Shown here: in pieces, positions 1-9,217 of the stretch | Layout: the number at the start of each line of letters is the position of its first letter | Numbering within the stretch: position 1 is the stretch's first letter | Assembly: GCA_002154655.1 (NCBI GenBank) | Contig: NGUZ01000001.1 | Location: 62,001-126,000 of the forward strand | Length of the DNA: 64,000 bases | Reading direction: 5' to 3' | Origin: Corynebacterium kefirresidentii | Lineage (GTDB): Bacteria; Actinomycetota; Actinomycetes; Mycobacteriales; Mycobacteriaceae | Program-made: the position numbers and the translations under genes | The notes under the pieces: generated by a model | Database searches by the model: none | What the model was told of the DNA's origin: nothing | What the model saw: only the letters and a program-made list of their open reading frames with translations

Positions 1-734
1 ACCGCGAAGGCAGCTATCTCGCGACCTACAAGGTGCGGGGCGTGGGTGACAGATCCGTCGGCGTAATCCATAATGCATACGCCCTCACCCGTGCTGCGCA
101 GAGCCGCGCTATGGCGGGCACGCAAAGGCGGCCGCGCACCAAAGGTAGTAACGGCCTGGGTGCATACATCTGCCACCCGGGCCCTTAGCGGCGCATCCAG
201 GTCCGCATCAGCCCCCATGAGTGCCAGCGCTACCGCGACGTCCGCAGCGGCATCCGCACCCAAACCAGCACCTTCCGGAATGTCGGAGGCGATGGTGATA
301 TCCGCGCCGGCTGTCTCACGAGAGAGCAACTGGCGGTTAATCATCGTGTGGACAATGCCACCCACGCGGGCAGCCAGCCCTCCCTCCGGAGCCGGCGGAA
401 TGATTGGCTGGCCCTCTGCATCCGTGGTGGGTTGTTGCGCTGTTGCCAGCTCTGCGAGCGCTTGCAGGCTTATCGAATCATGGGCAGACTCACCTTCTGC
501 CGGGTGGAAATGTACCGCTACCACCCCATCGGTGCGCGAGCTTACTGCCGCAGCGGCACGTAGCTTGTCCACGCACATGGCAACAATGCCGCCGAAGTGG
601 TCAATATGTTCACCAATAAGGGACCACGTTGCCGGCGCGCTAGCGGTATGCGTTGGAGCGCTGCCCGTGAGATCAGTATGTGCTTGGGCGGCGCGCTCGG
701 CTACAGGCTCTGCAGGCGTTGACCACAGTGGCAT
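1..734 (-). CDS. Galactokinase-family GHMP protein, probably catalytically dead (3' part outside window)
   Basis: This is an open frame on the minus strand from ATG at 734, running off the window start; 244 codons are visible. The N-terminus carries WSLIGEHIDHFGG, matching the galactokinase signature (usually NLIGEHTDY), and IPEGAGLGADAAADVAVAL, matching GHMP kinase motif 2. Two key features differ. The GLGSSA serines of motif 2 are Ala-Asp. In the segment that normally reads GILDQSAS, which carries the catalytic Asp, the sequence reads LRARHSAA, so Asp is replaced by Arg. A purine-rich RBS (AAAAGGAG) lies about 11 nt upstream. Family membership is seen in the sequence; loss of galactose kinase activity is inferred. 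No other Leloir gene is in the window. It is transcribed away from the 62-residue gene at 994. Confidence 0.75.
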   Translation of the reverse strand, partial: MPLWSTPAEPVAERAAQAHTDLTGSAPTHTASAPATWSLIGEHIDHFGGIVAMCVDKLRAAAAVSSRTDGVVAVHFHPAEGESAHDSISLQALAELATAQQPTTDAEGQPIIPPAPEGGLAARVGGIVHTMINRQLLSRETAGADITIASDIPEGAGLGADAAADVAVALALMGADADLDAPLRARVADVCTQAVTTFGARPPLRARHSAALRSTGEGVCIMDYADGSVTHAPHLVGREIAAFA

Positions 735-993
735 GGGTGCTAAAGCTCCTTTTCCAGGTTCTGGGACCAGTAGTCTTCGTTGCCACTCGCACGCGGCGGT
801 GCGCTTAAAGCAACGAATGCCCGCCACCTTTTGGTGCGGCGGCGGGGAATACGACATGGAATCGTATAAAAGAAATGTGCTGCCCCACATTCTAGCGGGC
901 ATCGCTTAGACGGCGTGGGTAGTGTGGACACAAACCATACCAGCGGCAGCGATCAGCCGGTGCCGCTGGCGCTACGACTGAGAGGATAGTTTT

Positions 994-1182
994 ATGAGCG
1001 ATGCAGACCAGAAGTGGTTCTTCGATCCATCCACCAAGGAAGTCAGCCAAGGCAAGACCTCTGGCTGGGAAAACCGAATGGGCCCGTACGACACCCGTGA
1101 AGAAGCAGAAAACGCTATCGAGATTGCCCACGCCCGCAACGATGCGGCAGATGCCGCAGACAAAGAAGATGACTGGAAGTAA
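994..1182 (+). CDS. Conserved small actinobacterial protein, SPOR-like fold possible
   Basis: This 62-residue soluble protein has no signal peptide or membrane segment. It begins MSDADQKWFFDPSTKEVSQG and continues through RMGPYDTREEAENAIE to a charged C-terminus ending DDWK. The W-F-F-D-P...G-P-Y-x-T-x-E-E-A pattern is the one I know from small actinobacterial proteins of unknown role, and it resembles a minimal SPOR repeat (GPYxTREEA). An SD-like GAGG lies about 9 nt upstream of the ATG. It stands alone: the neighbour on the left is divergent and the one on the right converges across a hairpin. The function is unknown. Confidence 0.8.
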   Translation: MSDADQKWFFDPSTKEVSQGKTSGWENRMGPYDTREEAENAIEIAHARNDAADAADKEDDWK

Positions 1183-1207
1183 ATAACCTCCAGCCATCTT
1201 TTTCTAC

Positions 1208-1240
1208 GCCGTGTTTCCCGGTAACTGCCCGGGAAGCGCG
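1208..1240. terminator. Bidirectional hairpin between convergent genes
   Basis: A 13-bp stem (with GU pairs) around the loop TAACTG lies between the 62-residue gene and the CYTH/CHAD gene. T-rich sequence on the left side would serve the minus-strand gene. Confidence 0.6.
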
Positions 1241-1241
1241 G

Positions 1242-2972
1242 CTACTTTAGTTTCTTACGCAGCGGCTTAAACGCCGCCTTGATGTCTTTGAAAGACTCGG
1301 CGTAATCATCCAGCGCCTTCAGCCCGATGGTGCGCTCGCGTTGATAGAGCAGGCCATAGCCAAAGGTATTTTCCCCACGGCGGCGAGCGGAATCTGCCAG
1401 TTCGAGCAGCTTATCACGCGAGGTCACGGAATCTTGGAAATCACCGAGCACCGACTGCATCTGCTTGCAGGCCTTATAGAGACGCTTGGTCTTAAGGTTG
1501 GTGGCAGAACCAGCTGCTTCTGCTGCATAACGCAGCTTCTTTGCAGCCTTACGCATATCGTGGAAATAGTCCTCGCGCTCGTGCAGGGACAGCTCCGGGT
1601 TATCCCAATTCTCTACGGCCTTCTTATGGCGCTTGACCAGCTTGTTATAGGCCTTTTCAAGGTGCTGCGCCATCACAGTGTCCATGTCCGCGGACTTGTC
1701 CTTGGACTTCTTTTCTGGCTTCTTTTTGGCCTTCTCTGCAGCAGCCGCGTTATCCTCGCGGGACTCAGAAGAAGCAGCGCCTTCCTCCGTAGAGGACTGT
1801 TCTTCCGTCTGCTCCGCATCATCATTTACCGGAGCGGATTCCTGTTGCTTATCGGCCGTTGGCGGATCCGCGAGCAAGCGGTCGAGCGACTCTAGCAGCT
1901 CGAGGTAACGCTCGGAATCAAGGGCGGCGATAACGCGACGGTGTGCACGGCGGTAGGCGGTGCCCATATCCTGCGCAATGTGCTCGCGGGTGGAATCATC
2001 CAAGGTGTCAGAATCTTCGGACTCCAACAGCTTCTGCCAGCGCTCTTCAACAACCTCCGCATCGCGAGCAACGCCCAAAATGCCAGCGAGCTCCTTCAGA
2101 TCGGCTTCAATTTTTTCGATTTCTGGTCCGACCACGATGCCATGGAAGGTCTGAAGGTGGCTGCGCAGCTCGCGGGTAGCTACACGCATCTGATGCACCG
2201 AGTCCCACTCATCGCGGCGAACACGTGGATCATAATCAACCAGCTTGTCGCGGTTAGCTTGCAGTGCGGTGATCACGGCGGCGGCAGGGGAATCCGGGTC
2301 CACGTCCGGCGATACCAGGGCTGGGGGAAGCGGGGCGTTGGCATAAGAATCACCCAAGGCCGATTTCAGCTTGGATGGGGAAGAAGATACGCGTGCACCG
2401 GCACCGATGAGAAGAGAGGTAGCACGGCGAATGAACTGCGTTCCTTCCTCGGTACCAGGTAGCTCACCTGCGAGCTCTACTTCCCATTCGCGCCACGACT
2501 GTTGCTCGCCGCCGGGAAGGAAGGAAAAGGCGGTGACGTGGTCATCGCAAAACTCTGCCACTGGCTTATTATCGGCATCTGCCAAGACCATCTCGGTGCG
2601 CTTGTTGTCTACCTGAGCAATTGGGGTGAGCTCGTTGTGGCGGACAATGGAGCGAACCTGATGGAGCAGCTCGCTAGGAACTTCATAGCGGCCATCGACA
2701 GGCTCTCCCAATTCTGCGTGGATTTCGGTGCGGCCAGCCTCGCTAGGAATCTTGATATGCCAGCCATCATCATTGCCACCGGTGCGGCGGCGGAGGGTGA
2801 CCTTAGCGTGGGTGAGGCGGAGGTCTTCAGTGTCGTAGTAGATGGCCGAAAGAGCGTGGTGGCGCGTGTCTGCGACGTGGTCAACTCCCTCAAGGCGGGT
2901 CAGTTCAGGGAGCTGAGTGGACTCGGCTACGGAGAATTTCGCTTCAACTTCGAGAAAAGACTGTGTAGACAT
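1242..2972 (-). CDS. CYTH and CHAD domain protein
   Basis: The protein has 576 residues. Residues 1-200 form a CYTH domain, starting with the ExExK-type motif EVEAKF and containing the expected alternating acidic and basic strands (YYDTEDLRL, VTLRRRTGG). A CHAD domain follows from about 225, with its conserved helices HQMRVATRELRSH and FHDMRKAAKKLRYAAE; a low-complexity acidic then lysine-rich insert (about 375-435) splits the two CHAD halves. CYTH proteins bind triphosphates or polyphosphate through basic residues inside a tunnel, and CHAD domains bind polyphosphate. A role in polyphosphate or triphosphate metabolism is therefore likely, but the substrate is unknown. The ATG at 2972 has a GAAGG-type SD. 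It is transcribed alone; the next gene upstream (3108-4166) is separated by a hairpin. Confidence 0.9.
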   Translation of the reverse strand: MSTQSFLEVEAKFSVAESTQLPELTRLEGVDHVADTRHHALSAIYYDTEDLRLTHAKVTLRRRTGGNDDGWHIKIPSEAGRTEIHAELGEPVDGRYEVPSELLHQVRSIVRHNELTPIAQVDNKRTEMVLADADNKPVAEFCDDHVTAFSFLPGGEQQSWREWEVELAGELPGTEEGTQFIRRATSLLIGAGARVSSSPSKLKSALGDSYANAPLPPALVSPDVDPDSPAAAVITALQANRDKLVDYDPRVRRDEWDSVHQMRVATRELRSHLQTFHGIVVGPEIEKIEADLKELAGILGVARDAEVVEERWQKLLESEDSDTLDDSTREHIAQDMGTAYRRAHRRVIAALDSERYLELLESLDRLLADPPTADKQQESAPVNDDAEQTEEQSSTEEGAASSESREDNAAAAEKAKKKPEKKSKDKSADMDTVMAQHLEKAYNKLVKRHKKAVENWDNPELSLHEREDYFHDMRKAAKKLRYAAEAAGSATNLKTKRLYKACKQMQSVLGDFQDSVTSRDKLLELADSARRRGENTFGYGLLYQRERTIGLKALDDYAESFKDIKAAFKPLRKKLK

Positions 2973-3053
2973 TCACGTACCTTCTACTTTCTAGACCTAA
3001 TCAATCTCATCGGTGATCTTACCTGTAATGACCTCGTTGCGGTGCCATACTCT

Positions 3054-3082
3054 GCCCCCGTTCGCTAGCAGGGAACGGGGGC
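3054..3082. terminator. GC-rich hairpin, probable terminator of the DUF2786 gene
   Basis: A perfect 10-bp stem GCCCCCGTTC/GAACGGGGGC with a 9-nt loop lies between the two minus-strand genes. There is no T-run after it on the minus strand, so termination is inferred only from its position. Confidence 0.4.
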
Positions 3083-3107
3083 CAAGAACCGTATCAAACA
3101 GGGGAAA

Positions 3108-4166
3108 TTACCGTGTAATTTCTGGAACTGAACCGAGCCCTGAGGCGTCACCTCCCAAGTGAGATTTATCGGCAGCGGCAATGCCATCGTTGATGCCGTG
3201 CAGACTGTTCATTGATAGCGACATCTCTGTGAGATTGGGAAAGAGGCGGTTGCGGGTATCGATGGCGTGATCGGTGCGTGCTTGCAAAGCGGGAAGGGTT
3301 TGGGTGGCTACAGCCTCTGCATGGTGAGAGCAATACTGAGAATCACGCAGGTTTTCAGCAATTCCGTCCTCATTGGCTTGGGTGAGCAATTCACCGATGC
3401 GGGCGGCATAAGACAGGCGGAAGCTGCGGCGATATGCGGCAGTGGAATTAGTAGCGCGGGCGATTTCCGCGCCATCGCCGTTACGCATAAACCAGTCGCA
3501 TTGGCGGTTGAGGGAGGCAAAGAGGTCGGCGCAATGGGCGGCGTCGGCAGGAGCACCAATCACACAGGCTAGGCCTCTGTCATGGATGAGGAGCGTGGTG
3601 CATCCATTGGCGTCAGAGATGGTGCTGAGCAGGGAAGCCTGGTGCTTGATATAGGGCGGGTGGATGTGCACGCGGTGGGAAATGAGATTGGGGAGCTCGG
3701 AAGTAAGCAGATCCTCGATGCGATACTTCTGTTGCAGGGACTGCGCCTTAGAAATCAGAACCTCGGCCTCGTCTTCAAAACTGGTGGACTCAGCCTTGCG
3801 TAAAAGGCCTAGGACCTTTGCGCGAATTTTGCGTTGTTTATCGCTAAGCCCGTCTTCTCGCAAGGATTCACCAGAGGCCAAAAGTTCAGTATCGCGCAGC
3901 CTAGGCAGGTGGATGAGCTCTTTCATAATGGCGCGCAGCTTATCGCGCGGAATGAAATTTTCGTCCGGCGGTGCCATTTGCAGCCAGGCCTTGCGTAAGG
4001 CAGGGGAGGTAATTCGTGCCGGCACATGGGGGCTAGCACGGTAGATAATGGGGTAAGCATGCGGGCCTAAGATGTGCTCTAAATCCGCCGGTGCCCAACC
4101 ATGTTGCGCGGCGGTGATGAGGCGTTCGATTACGTGAGTAGAAAGGTCATCGCAGTGGGTGGTCAT
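3108..4166 (-). CDS. DUF2786 domain protein
   Basis: The protein has 352 residues from ATG at 4166, chosen because AAAGGACG lies 5-12 nt upstream; an in-frame extension to 4373 would run into glnA2 on the other strand. The centre contains KIRAKVLGLLRKAESTSF.DEAEVLISKAQSLQQKY, the hallmark DUF2786 helix pair (residues about 105-145). The remainder, including a histidine-rich HAEAVATQ segment near the C-terminus, resembles the metal-peptidase-like region often attached to DUF2786, but I cannot confirm an active site. No membrane segment is present. It is divergent from glnA2. The function is unknown. Confidence 0.8.
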   Translation of the reverse strand: MTTHCDDLSTHVIERLITAAQHGWAPADLEHILGPHAYPIIYRASPHVPARITSPALRKAWLQMAPPDENFIPRDKLRAIMKELIHLPRLRDTELLASGESLREDGLSDKQRKIRAKVLGLLRKAESTSFEDEAEVLISKAQSLQQKYRIEDLLTSELPNLISHRVHIHPPYIKHQASLLSTISDANGCTTLLIHDRGLACVIGAPADAAHCADLFASLNRQCDWFMRNGDGAEIARATNSTAAYRRSFRLSYAARIGELLTQANEDGIAENLRDSQYCSHHAEAVATQTLPALQARTDHAIDTRNRLFPNLTEMSLSMNSLHGINDGIAAADKSHLGGDASGLGSVPEITR

Positions 4167-4345
4167 AAAACTTCGTCCTTTAAGAGGTGTACGTGTGTTC
4201 GCTTGCTTCCTCAGCAAAGCATGCACCTCAGTTGGCACATGAAGGAAAAGCCCCCGCTTGATACCCCCTAGATACTCTTGCGACCTGCGCATTTCGTCCT
4301 GGAAAAACTGTCGCATGAACTGCACATCCCTCGGAGGTGAGCCGG

Positions 4346-4351
4346 TAAGGT
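4346..4351 (+). promoter_or_regulatory. Putative -10 of a leaderless glnA2 transcript
   Basis: TAAGGT stands 7 nt before the ATG of glnA2. The TANNNT-N7-start arrangement predicts transcription starting at or next to the start codon. Confidence 0.45.
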
Positions 4352-4358
4352 CTAAGGC

Positions 4359-5696
4359 ATGAATAGCCAACACGAATTTGTCCTGCGAACCGTTGAGGAA
4401 CGTGATATCCGCTTTATCCGCCTGTGGTTTACGGATATTTTGGGCGCCCTTAAATCCGTGGTCATGAGCCCATCCGAGCTAGAATCGGCCTTTGAAGAAG
4501 GTGTTGGCTTCGATGGTTCTTCCGTGGAAGGGTTCTCCCGTATCTCTGAGTCTGACACCATTGCGCTGCCAGATCCCTCCACCTTCCAGATTCTGCCCTT
4601 TGATATGGATGAGCCGGACCTGCAATCGGCCCGCATGTTCTGCGATATCGCGCAGCCGGACGGCCAGCCCTCCATGGTGGATCCGCGCCATATCCTGCGC
4701 CGCCAGGTCACCGAGGCCGCCAATGATGGATTTACCTGCATGGCCTCACCAGAAATCGAGTTCTACCTTTTTGAGCGTGGCCGCGAACTCACGGACTTGG
4801 TACCGACCGATAATGGTGGTTATTTCGACCAGGCTACGCATGATACCGCCCCGCTTTTCCGTAGGAAGGCGATGCTGGCGCTGGAATCACTGGGAATTGC
4901 CACGGAGTTTAGCCATCACGAAACCGCACCGGGGCAGCAAGAAATTGATCTGCGCCATGCAGACGTGCTGACCATGGCTGATAGCATCATGACTTTCCGG
5001 CACGTAATCAAACAGGTGGCAACCAACTCAAACGTGCGCGCCACCTTCATGCCCAAGCCTTTCGAGCATCTGCCAGGCTCTGGCATGCACACCCACTTGA
5101 GCCTTTTTGAAGGCCAATCTAATGCCTTCCACGATCCGGACGATGAATTTTCCTTGTCGCAGACTGGCCGACAGTTCATCGCCGGAATCCTGGAACACTC
5201 CACGGAGATGTCCGCCATTGTTAATCAGTGGACAAATTCCTATAAGCGCCTGATGTTTGGCAACGAGGCACCGGGTTCAGCAACCTGGGGCGTGTCTAAT
5301 CGCTCTGCGTTGGTCCGCGTGCCCACCTACCGGCTTACTAAGGAAGATTCCCGCCGGGTAGAAATTCGTTCTATTGATGCCTCCATGAACCCGTACTTGG
5401 GTTATGCGGTGCTCTTGGCAGCTGGTCTGCGAGGCATCCGGGAAGGCTACGAACTCGATGATCCAGCTGAGGACGATGTCCACCAGCTCACCCGCCGCGA
5501 ACGCCGGGCAATGGGATATAAGGATCTGCCCACCAGCCTGGACCAAGCATTGCGCGAGTTTGAAAAATCCGAGTTCATGGCGGAGGTGTTGGGCGAGCAC
5601 GTCTTTGAGTTCTTCCTGCGCTCCAAGTGGGATGAGTGGCATCGCTATCAGAGCCAGATCACCACCTTTGAGCTGCGCAATAACCTGAATTTCTAG
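4359..5696 (+). CDS. glnA2: Glutamine synthetase type I paralogue GlnA2
   Basis: This 445-residue class I glutamine synthetase has the expected landmarks: GFDGSSVEGF (about 50), SPEIEFYLFERG (about 130), the ATP/Mg region NVRATFMPKPFEHLPGSGMHTHLS (about 226) and NRSALVRVPTYR (about 315). Where the housekeeping enzyme has the adenylylation Tyr in DLYELPP, this protein reads DDVHQLTRRERRAMGY, so the modifiable Tyr is absent. From knowledge of the family, GlnA2 proteins of corynebacteria form an operon with glnE and show little or no glutamine synthetase activity; some actinobacterial GlnA paralogues act on polyamines instead. It is followed 7 nt later by glnE, and the junction carries a GAGAATA-type SD. 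Confidence 0.92.
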   Translation: MNSQHEFVLRTVEERDIRFIRLWFTDILGALKSVVMSPSELESAFEEGVGFDGSSVEGFSRISESDTIALPDPSTFQILPFDMDEPDLQSARMFCDIAQPDGQPSMVDPRHILRRQVTEAANDGFTCMASPEIEFYLFERGRELTDLVPTDNGGYFDQATHDTAPLFRRKAMLALESLGIATEFSHHETAPGQQEIDLRHADVLTMADSIMTFRHVIKQVATNSNVRATFMPKPFEHLPGSGMHTHLSLFEGQSNAFHDPDDEFSLSQTGRQFIAGILEHSTEMSAIVNQWTNSYKRLMFGNEAPGSATWGVSNRSALVRVPTYRLTKEDSRRVEIRSIDASMNPYLGYAVLLAAGLRGIREGYELDDPAEDDVHQLTRRERRAMGYKDLPTSLDQALREFEKSEFMAEVLGEHVFEFFLRSKWDEWHRYQSQITTFELRNNLNF

Positions 5697-5703
5697 GAGA
5701 ATA

Positions 5704-8700
5704 ATGCGTCCTGCTGCTGTGCCTTCACCGGCCACGCTTGGCCTTACCCACCCGCATGCTGCTTCGGATATTGAGCAGCTGGGCTGGAATAATCCAGAAT
5801 CGGTCAATCTTTTGTGGACCCTTGCGGCCGTGGGGGATCCAGACTTGGCCCTCAACAATCTGATCCGCATTTATGAGCAAGTCCCAGAGCTCGATGAGGC
5901 TGTGCGCACCAATGAAACGGTGCGCGTGCGCCTTTTTGCCCTGCTGGGTGCTTCGACCGCCTTTGGCGATCACCTCGCGGCAAACCCTGAGTTGTGGCGA
6001 GAACTAGAAAAGCCCCTCCCGCAGCCCGAAGAGATGCTGCAGAGCCTGCTCGGCGCCGTCGACGCCCGGCCCGCGGAATTTGCTCAGGATAGTGATCGGC
6101 CCGATCCGGCGCGAGAGGATCTTGGCGCGCCGGGCACCTACCGCGCCGGCGAGGGAGAGCATAAGCAGGCGCTGCGCACGACCTACCGCACGTTAATGAT
6201 GCGCATTGCCGCCTGCGATGTGGCCGGTACCTTCCATGCACGCAAGGGCCAGACCACACCCCAGCCGGAGGTAGGATTCCGCCAGATTACGGCGCTGACC
6301 ACCGCGCTTGCCGACGCCGCCTTAACCGCCTCCCTCGCCTGCGCTGTGCGCACCATCTACGGGGACGAGCCTGTAGACGCGCAACTAGCAGTCATGGCGA
6401 TGGGAAAGTGCGGTGCGGGGGAGCTGAACTATATCTCTGATGTGGACGTCATTTTCGTCGGCAGTGAGGCAACCCCACGGGCCATGCGCCTGGCGGCGGA
6501 GTTCAATCGCATTGGCTCCACCACCTTCTTCGAAGTAGATGCGAACTTACGCCCGGAAGGAAAATCGGGTGCTTTGGTGCGCACTTTGGAATCACACGTT
6601 GCCTACTACAAGCGGTGGGCGGAGACTTGGGAATTCCAGGCGCTCCTGAAAGCGCGCGCGATGACCGGTTACCTACCACTGGGCCAGGACTATCTGGATC
6701 AGATCCGCCCGATGGTGTGGACGGCCTCCCAGCGCGAGTCCTTTGTGGAAGACGTCCAGGCCATGCGCCGCCGCGTGCTGGCTAATGTTCCTGCAGAACT
6801 AAAGCATCGCGAGCTGAAGCTGGGCGTGGGTGGCCTGCGTGATATTGAATTTGCAGTCCAGCTCTTGCAATTGGTGCACGGGCGTTCCGATGAAACGCTG
6901 CGCGCATTATCCACAGTGGATGCGCTGGAGGCATTGGTTTCGGCAGGGTATGTCGGCCGTGAGGACGGCACCCAGCTCATTGAAGCCTATGAGTTTTTAC
7001 GCTTGCTTGAGCACCGATTGCAATTGGAGCGCTTCCGGCGAACGCACACGCTGCCGGATAGTGATGATGAAGACGGGATGAAGTGGCTGGCGCGCATCGC
7101 CGGCTTTTATCCGCAGGGCACTCAATCTGCAGCCGAGCGCATGCTGTCGCACCTGCGCCGGATTCGTCTGCGCATCTCCGAGCTGCATTCGCGCCTGTTT
7201 TACCGGCCACTTCTTAATTCTGTGGTCACCATGTCCGCCGATGAGCTGAAGCTCTCGCCCGAGGCCGCCAAGCTGCAGCTGGCCGCGTTGGGTTATAACC
7301 ATCCAGACCGCGCCTTTGAGCACCTGACTTCTCTGGCGGCAGGAACCTCACGCAAAGCACGCATTCAGGCGATTTTGCTGCCCACCTTGATGGAATGGCT
7401 TTCCGATACCGCAGACCCAGACATGGGCCTGCTGAACTATCGCAAACTCTCTGAAGCCGCGAACGATAGGTCGTGGTTCTTGCGCATGCTGCGCGATGAA
7501 GGAATTGTGGGCCAGCGGCTCATGCACATCCTGGGCACGTCACCGTTTACCTCGGATCTGATTATTAGCGCGCCGGATTCGTTAAAGCAGCTTTCTGACG
7601 GTGCCACTGGCCCCAAGCTGCTGGAAACCAAGCCCGACCAGGTCTCCAAAGCACTGGTTAATTCCAGCAAGCGCCACGCCGACCCAGATAAGGCGGTGGC
7701 GGTGGCTCGCTCGCTGCGCCGGGTAGAGCTTGCCCGCATTGCTAGTGCGGATTTGCTGGGCTTTATGCCGGTCAAGCAGGTGTGTTATGAGCTATCTACC
7801 GTTTGGGATGCCGTGCTGGAAGCTGCCCTTCGCGCCGAGGTGCGGGCATGGCGCCTAGCCAACGAGGATGCGGAGCCACCAGCGCGCATTGCCGTCATTG
7901 GCATGGGCCGGCTGGGAGGCATGGAGCTGGGCTTCGGTTCAGATGCGGACGTGCTCGTGGTAGCAGAACCCGCCGAACAGGATGCTGACTCTGATGCGGA
8001 AGGGGAGGCAGTGAAGTGGGCCATCGGGATCGTCGATAAGCTCCGGCGCCGCTTGTCTAAGCCCTCGGGAGACCCGCCACTGGATGTCGACTTAGGCCTG
8101 CGTCCCGAAGGTCGCTCCGGTGCGGTGGCGCGCACTATCTCCTCCTATGAGCGTTACTACCGCGAATGGGGCGAGTCCTGGGAGCTGCAGGCTTTGTTGC
8201 GCGCGGCCTTCGTTGCTGGGGATAAAGAGGTAGGCGAGCGCTTTATGTCCATGGTGGATAGCTTCCGCTATCCAGAAGGTGGCGCCAGCGCATCTACCAT
8301 TCGCGATATTCGGCGCATGAAGGCACGTGTGGACAATGAGCGCCTACCGCGCGGCGCGGACCGCAATACTCACACCAAGCTTGGTCGCGGTGCGCTAACC
8401 GATATTGAATGGACCGTTCAGCTACTGACGATGATGCATGCCCACGAGTACGCCGAGCTCCATGATCCGTCTACGCTGCGCGTGCTTGATGCTTTGGAAG
8501 AAACCGCTATCCTTTCCGCCGGGCAGGTATCTGACCTGCGCGAAGCCTGGCTTATGGCTACCGACGCCCGCAATGCGCTAGTGCTTGTGCGCGGCAAGCG
8601 CGTGGACCAACTGCCTGGACCTGGCCCGCAGCTGGCCCAAGTAGCCGGTGCCGCCGGATGGGCACCGGAAGATAACCAGGAGTTTTTGGAACACTATTTG

Positions 8701-8775
8701 AAACTAACCCGGCATGCCCGCAAGGTAGTCGATGAAGTCTTTTGGGGCGAGGAGGAATCCTTCGAGCATTCTTAG
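5704..8775 (+). CDS. glnE: Bifunctional glutamine synthetase adenylyltransferase/deadenylylase
   Basis: The protein has 1023 residues, the usual actinobacterial GlnE length. It adds and removes AMP on the conserved Tyr of glutamine synthetase (GlnA, 16.7-18.2 kb) according to nitrogen status. Two nucleotidyltransferase domains are visible. The N-terminal one (deadenylylase) has MGKCGAGELNYISDVDVIFV near residue 233, and the C-terminal one (adenylylase) has MGRLGGMELGFGSDADVLVV near 733, each with the G-G-S-D-x-D metal motif. Each is followed by LRPEG.SGALVRT or LRPEGRSGAVART and by a helical ExxxRxxExRLQ segment. It is the second gene of the glnA2-glnE operon, with a short 7-nt junction. Confidence 0.97.
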   Translation: MRPAAVPSPATLGLTHPHAASDIEQLGWNNPESVNLLWTLAAVGDPDLALNNLIRIYEQVPELDEAVRTNETVRVRLFALLGASTAFGDHLAANPELWRELEKPLPQPEEMLQSLLGAVDARPAEFAQDSDRPDPAREDLGAPGTYRAGEGEHKQALRTTYRTLMMRIAACDVAGTFHARKGQTTPQPEVGFRQITALTTALADAALTASLACAVRTIYGDEPVDAQLAVMAMGKCGAGELNYISDVDVIFVGSEATPRAMRLAAEFNRIGSTTFFEVDANLRPEGKSGALVRTLESHVAYYKRWAETWEFQALLKARAMTGYLPLGQDYLDQIRPMVWTASQRESFVEDVQAMRRRVLANVPAELKHRELKLGVGGLRDIEFAVQLLQLVHGRSDETLRALSTVDALEALVSAGYVGREDGTQLIEAYEFLRLLEHRLQLERFRRTHTLPDSDDEDGMKWLARIAGFYPQGTQSAAERMLSHLRRIRLRISELHSRLFYRPLLNSVVTMSADELKLSPEAAKLQLAALGYNHPDRAFEHLTSLAAGTSRKARIQAILLPTLMEWLSDTADPDMGLLNYRKLSEAANDRSWFLRMLRDEGIVGQRLMHILGTSPFTSDLIISAPDSLKQLSDGATGPKLLETKPDQVSKALVNSSKRHADPDKAVAVARSLRRVELARIASADLLGFMPVKQVCYELSTVWDAVLEAALRAEVRAWRLANEDAEPPARIAVIGMGRLGGMELGFGSDADVLVVAEPAEQDADSDAEGEAVKWAIGIVDKLRRRLSKPSGDPPLDVDLGLRPEGRSGAVARTISSYERYYREWGESWELQALLRAAFVAGDKEVGERFMSMVDSFRYPEGGASASTIRDIRRMKARVDNERLPRGADRNTHTKLGRGALTDIEWTVQLLTMMHAHEYAELHDPSTLRVLDALEETAILSAGQVSDLREAWLMATDARNALVLVRGKRVDQLPGPGPQLAQVAGAAGWAPEDNQEFLEHYLKLTRHARKVVDEVFWGEEESFEHS

Positions 8776-8872
8776 AGTTGCCCTTGAAAATCCCCGGTGT
8801 GAGCACTGCAGCCTTACTTTTTGCACTGCCGGACTCTAGAGTGGGATGGGAAAGAGGAAGGACTGGCTAGTT

Positions 8873-9217
8873 ATGTCTTTTAAGCTGCAACTTGATGTGG
8901 ATAACGCCACGGTAGGCGAGCTATCCGCATTGCTTTCCGCTGCGCGTGCCGCGGGCGTGCGCGACGGCGACGCCCTGCACCTTGATGGCACCACAGTGAC
9001 CATTGAGGTCTCCACACCCCGGGAACAAAAACCCACACCGCCGAGCCCGGAATCAGCGCCGCAAAATTCCCGCCAAACCCCTCGCTCATGGGGCCGCGCC
9101 GACCGCATAGGGGAGGCCACCATTCGCTCCATCATTGATGCCCTCAATGATCGCGGCGAGAACCCGCGCGGCAATGACTACGGTTCTTTTAGCGATGGTG
9201 CTGGTTTCCATGGCTAA
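8873..9217 (+). CDS. Hypothetical protein
   Basis: This protein has 114 residues from ATG at 8873, which follows the purine run GAGGAAGGAC by about 10 nt. An in-frame ATG at 8846 lies before that SD and is rejected. Residues 1-45 (FKLQLDVDNATVGELSALLSAARAAGVRDGDALHLDG) look like a small alpha/beta fold. The rest is Pro/Ser-rich and basic and ends with a helix. No signal or membrane segment is present. Its stop overlaps the start of the next gene, so the two are probably translated together. I do not recognise the family. Confidence 0.65.
   Translation: MSFKLQLDVDNATVGELSALLSAARAAGVRDGDALHLDGTTVTIEVSTPREQKPTPPSPESAPQNSRQTPRSWGRADRIGEATIRSIIDALNDRGENPRGNDYGSFSDGAGFHG

Noticed and set aside
4166..4373. 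Longer N-terminus of the DUF2786 protein reaching 4373
   Set aside because: It would overlap glnA2; ATG 4166 has a proper SD.
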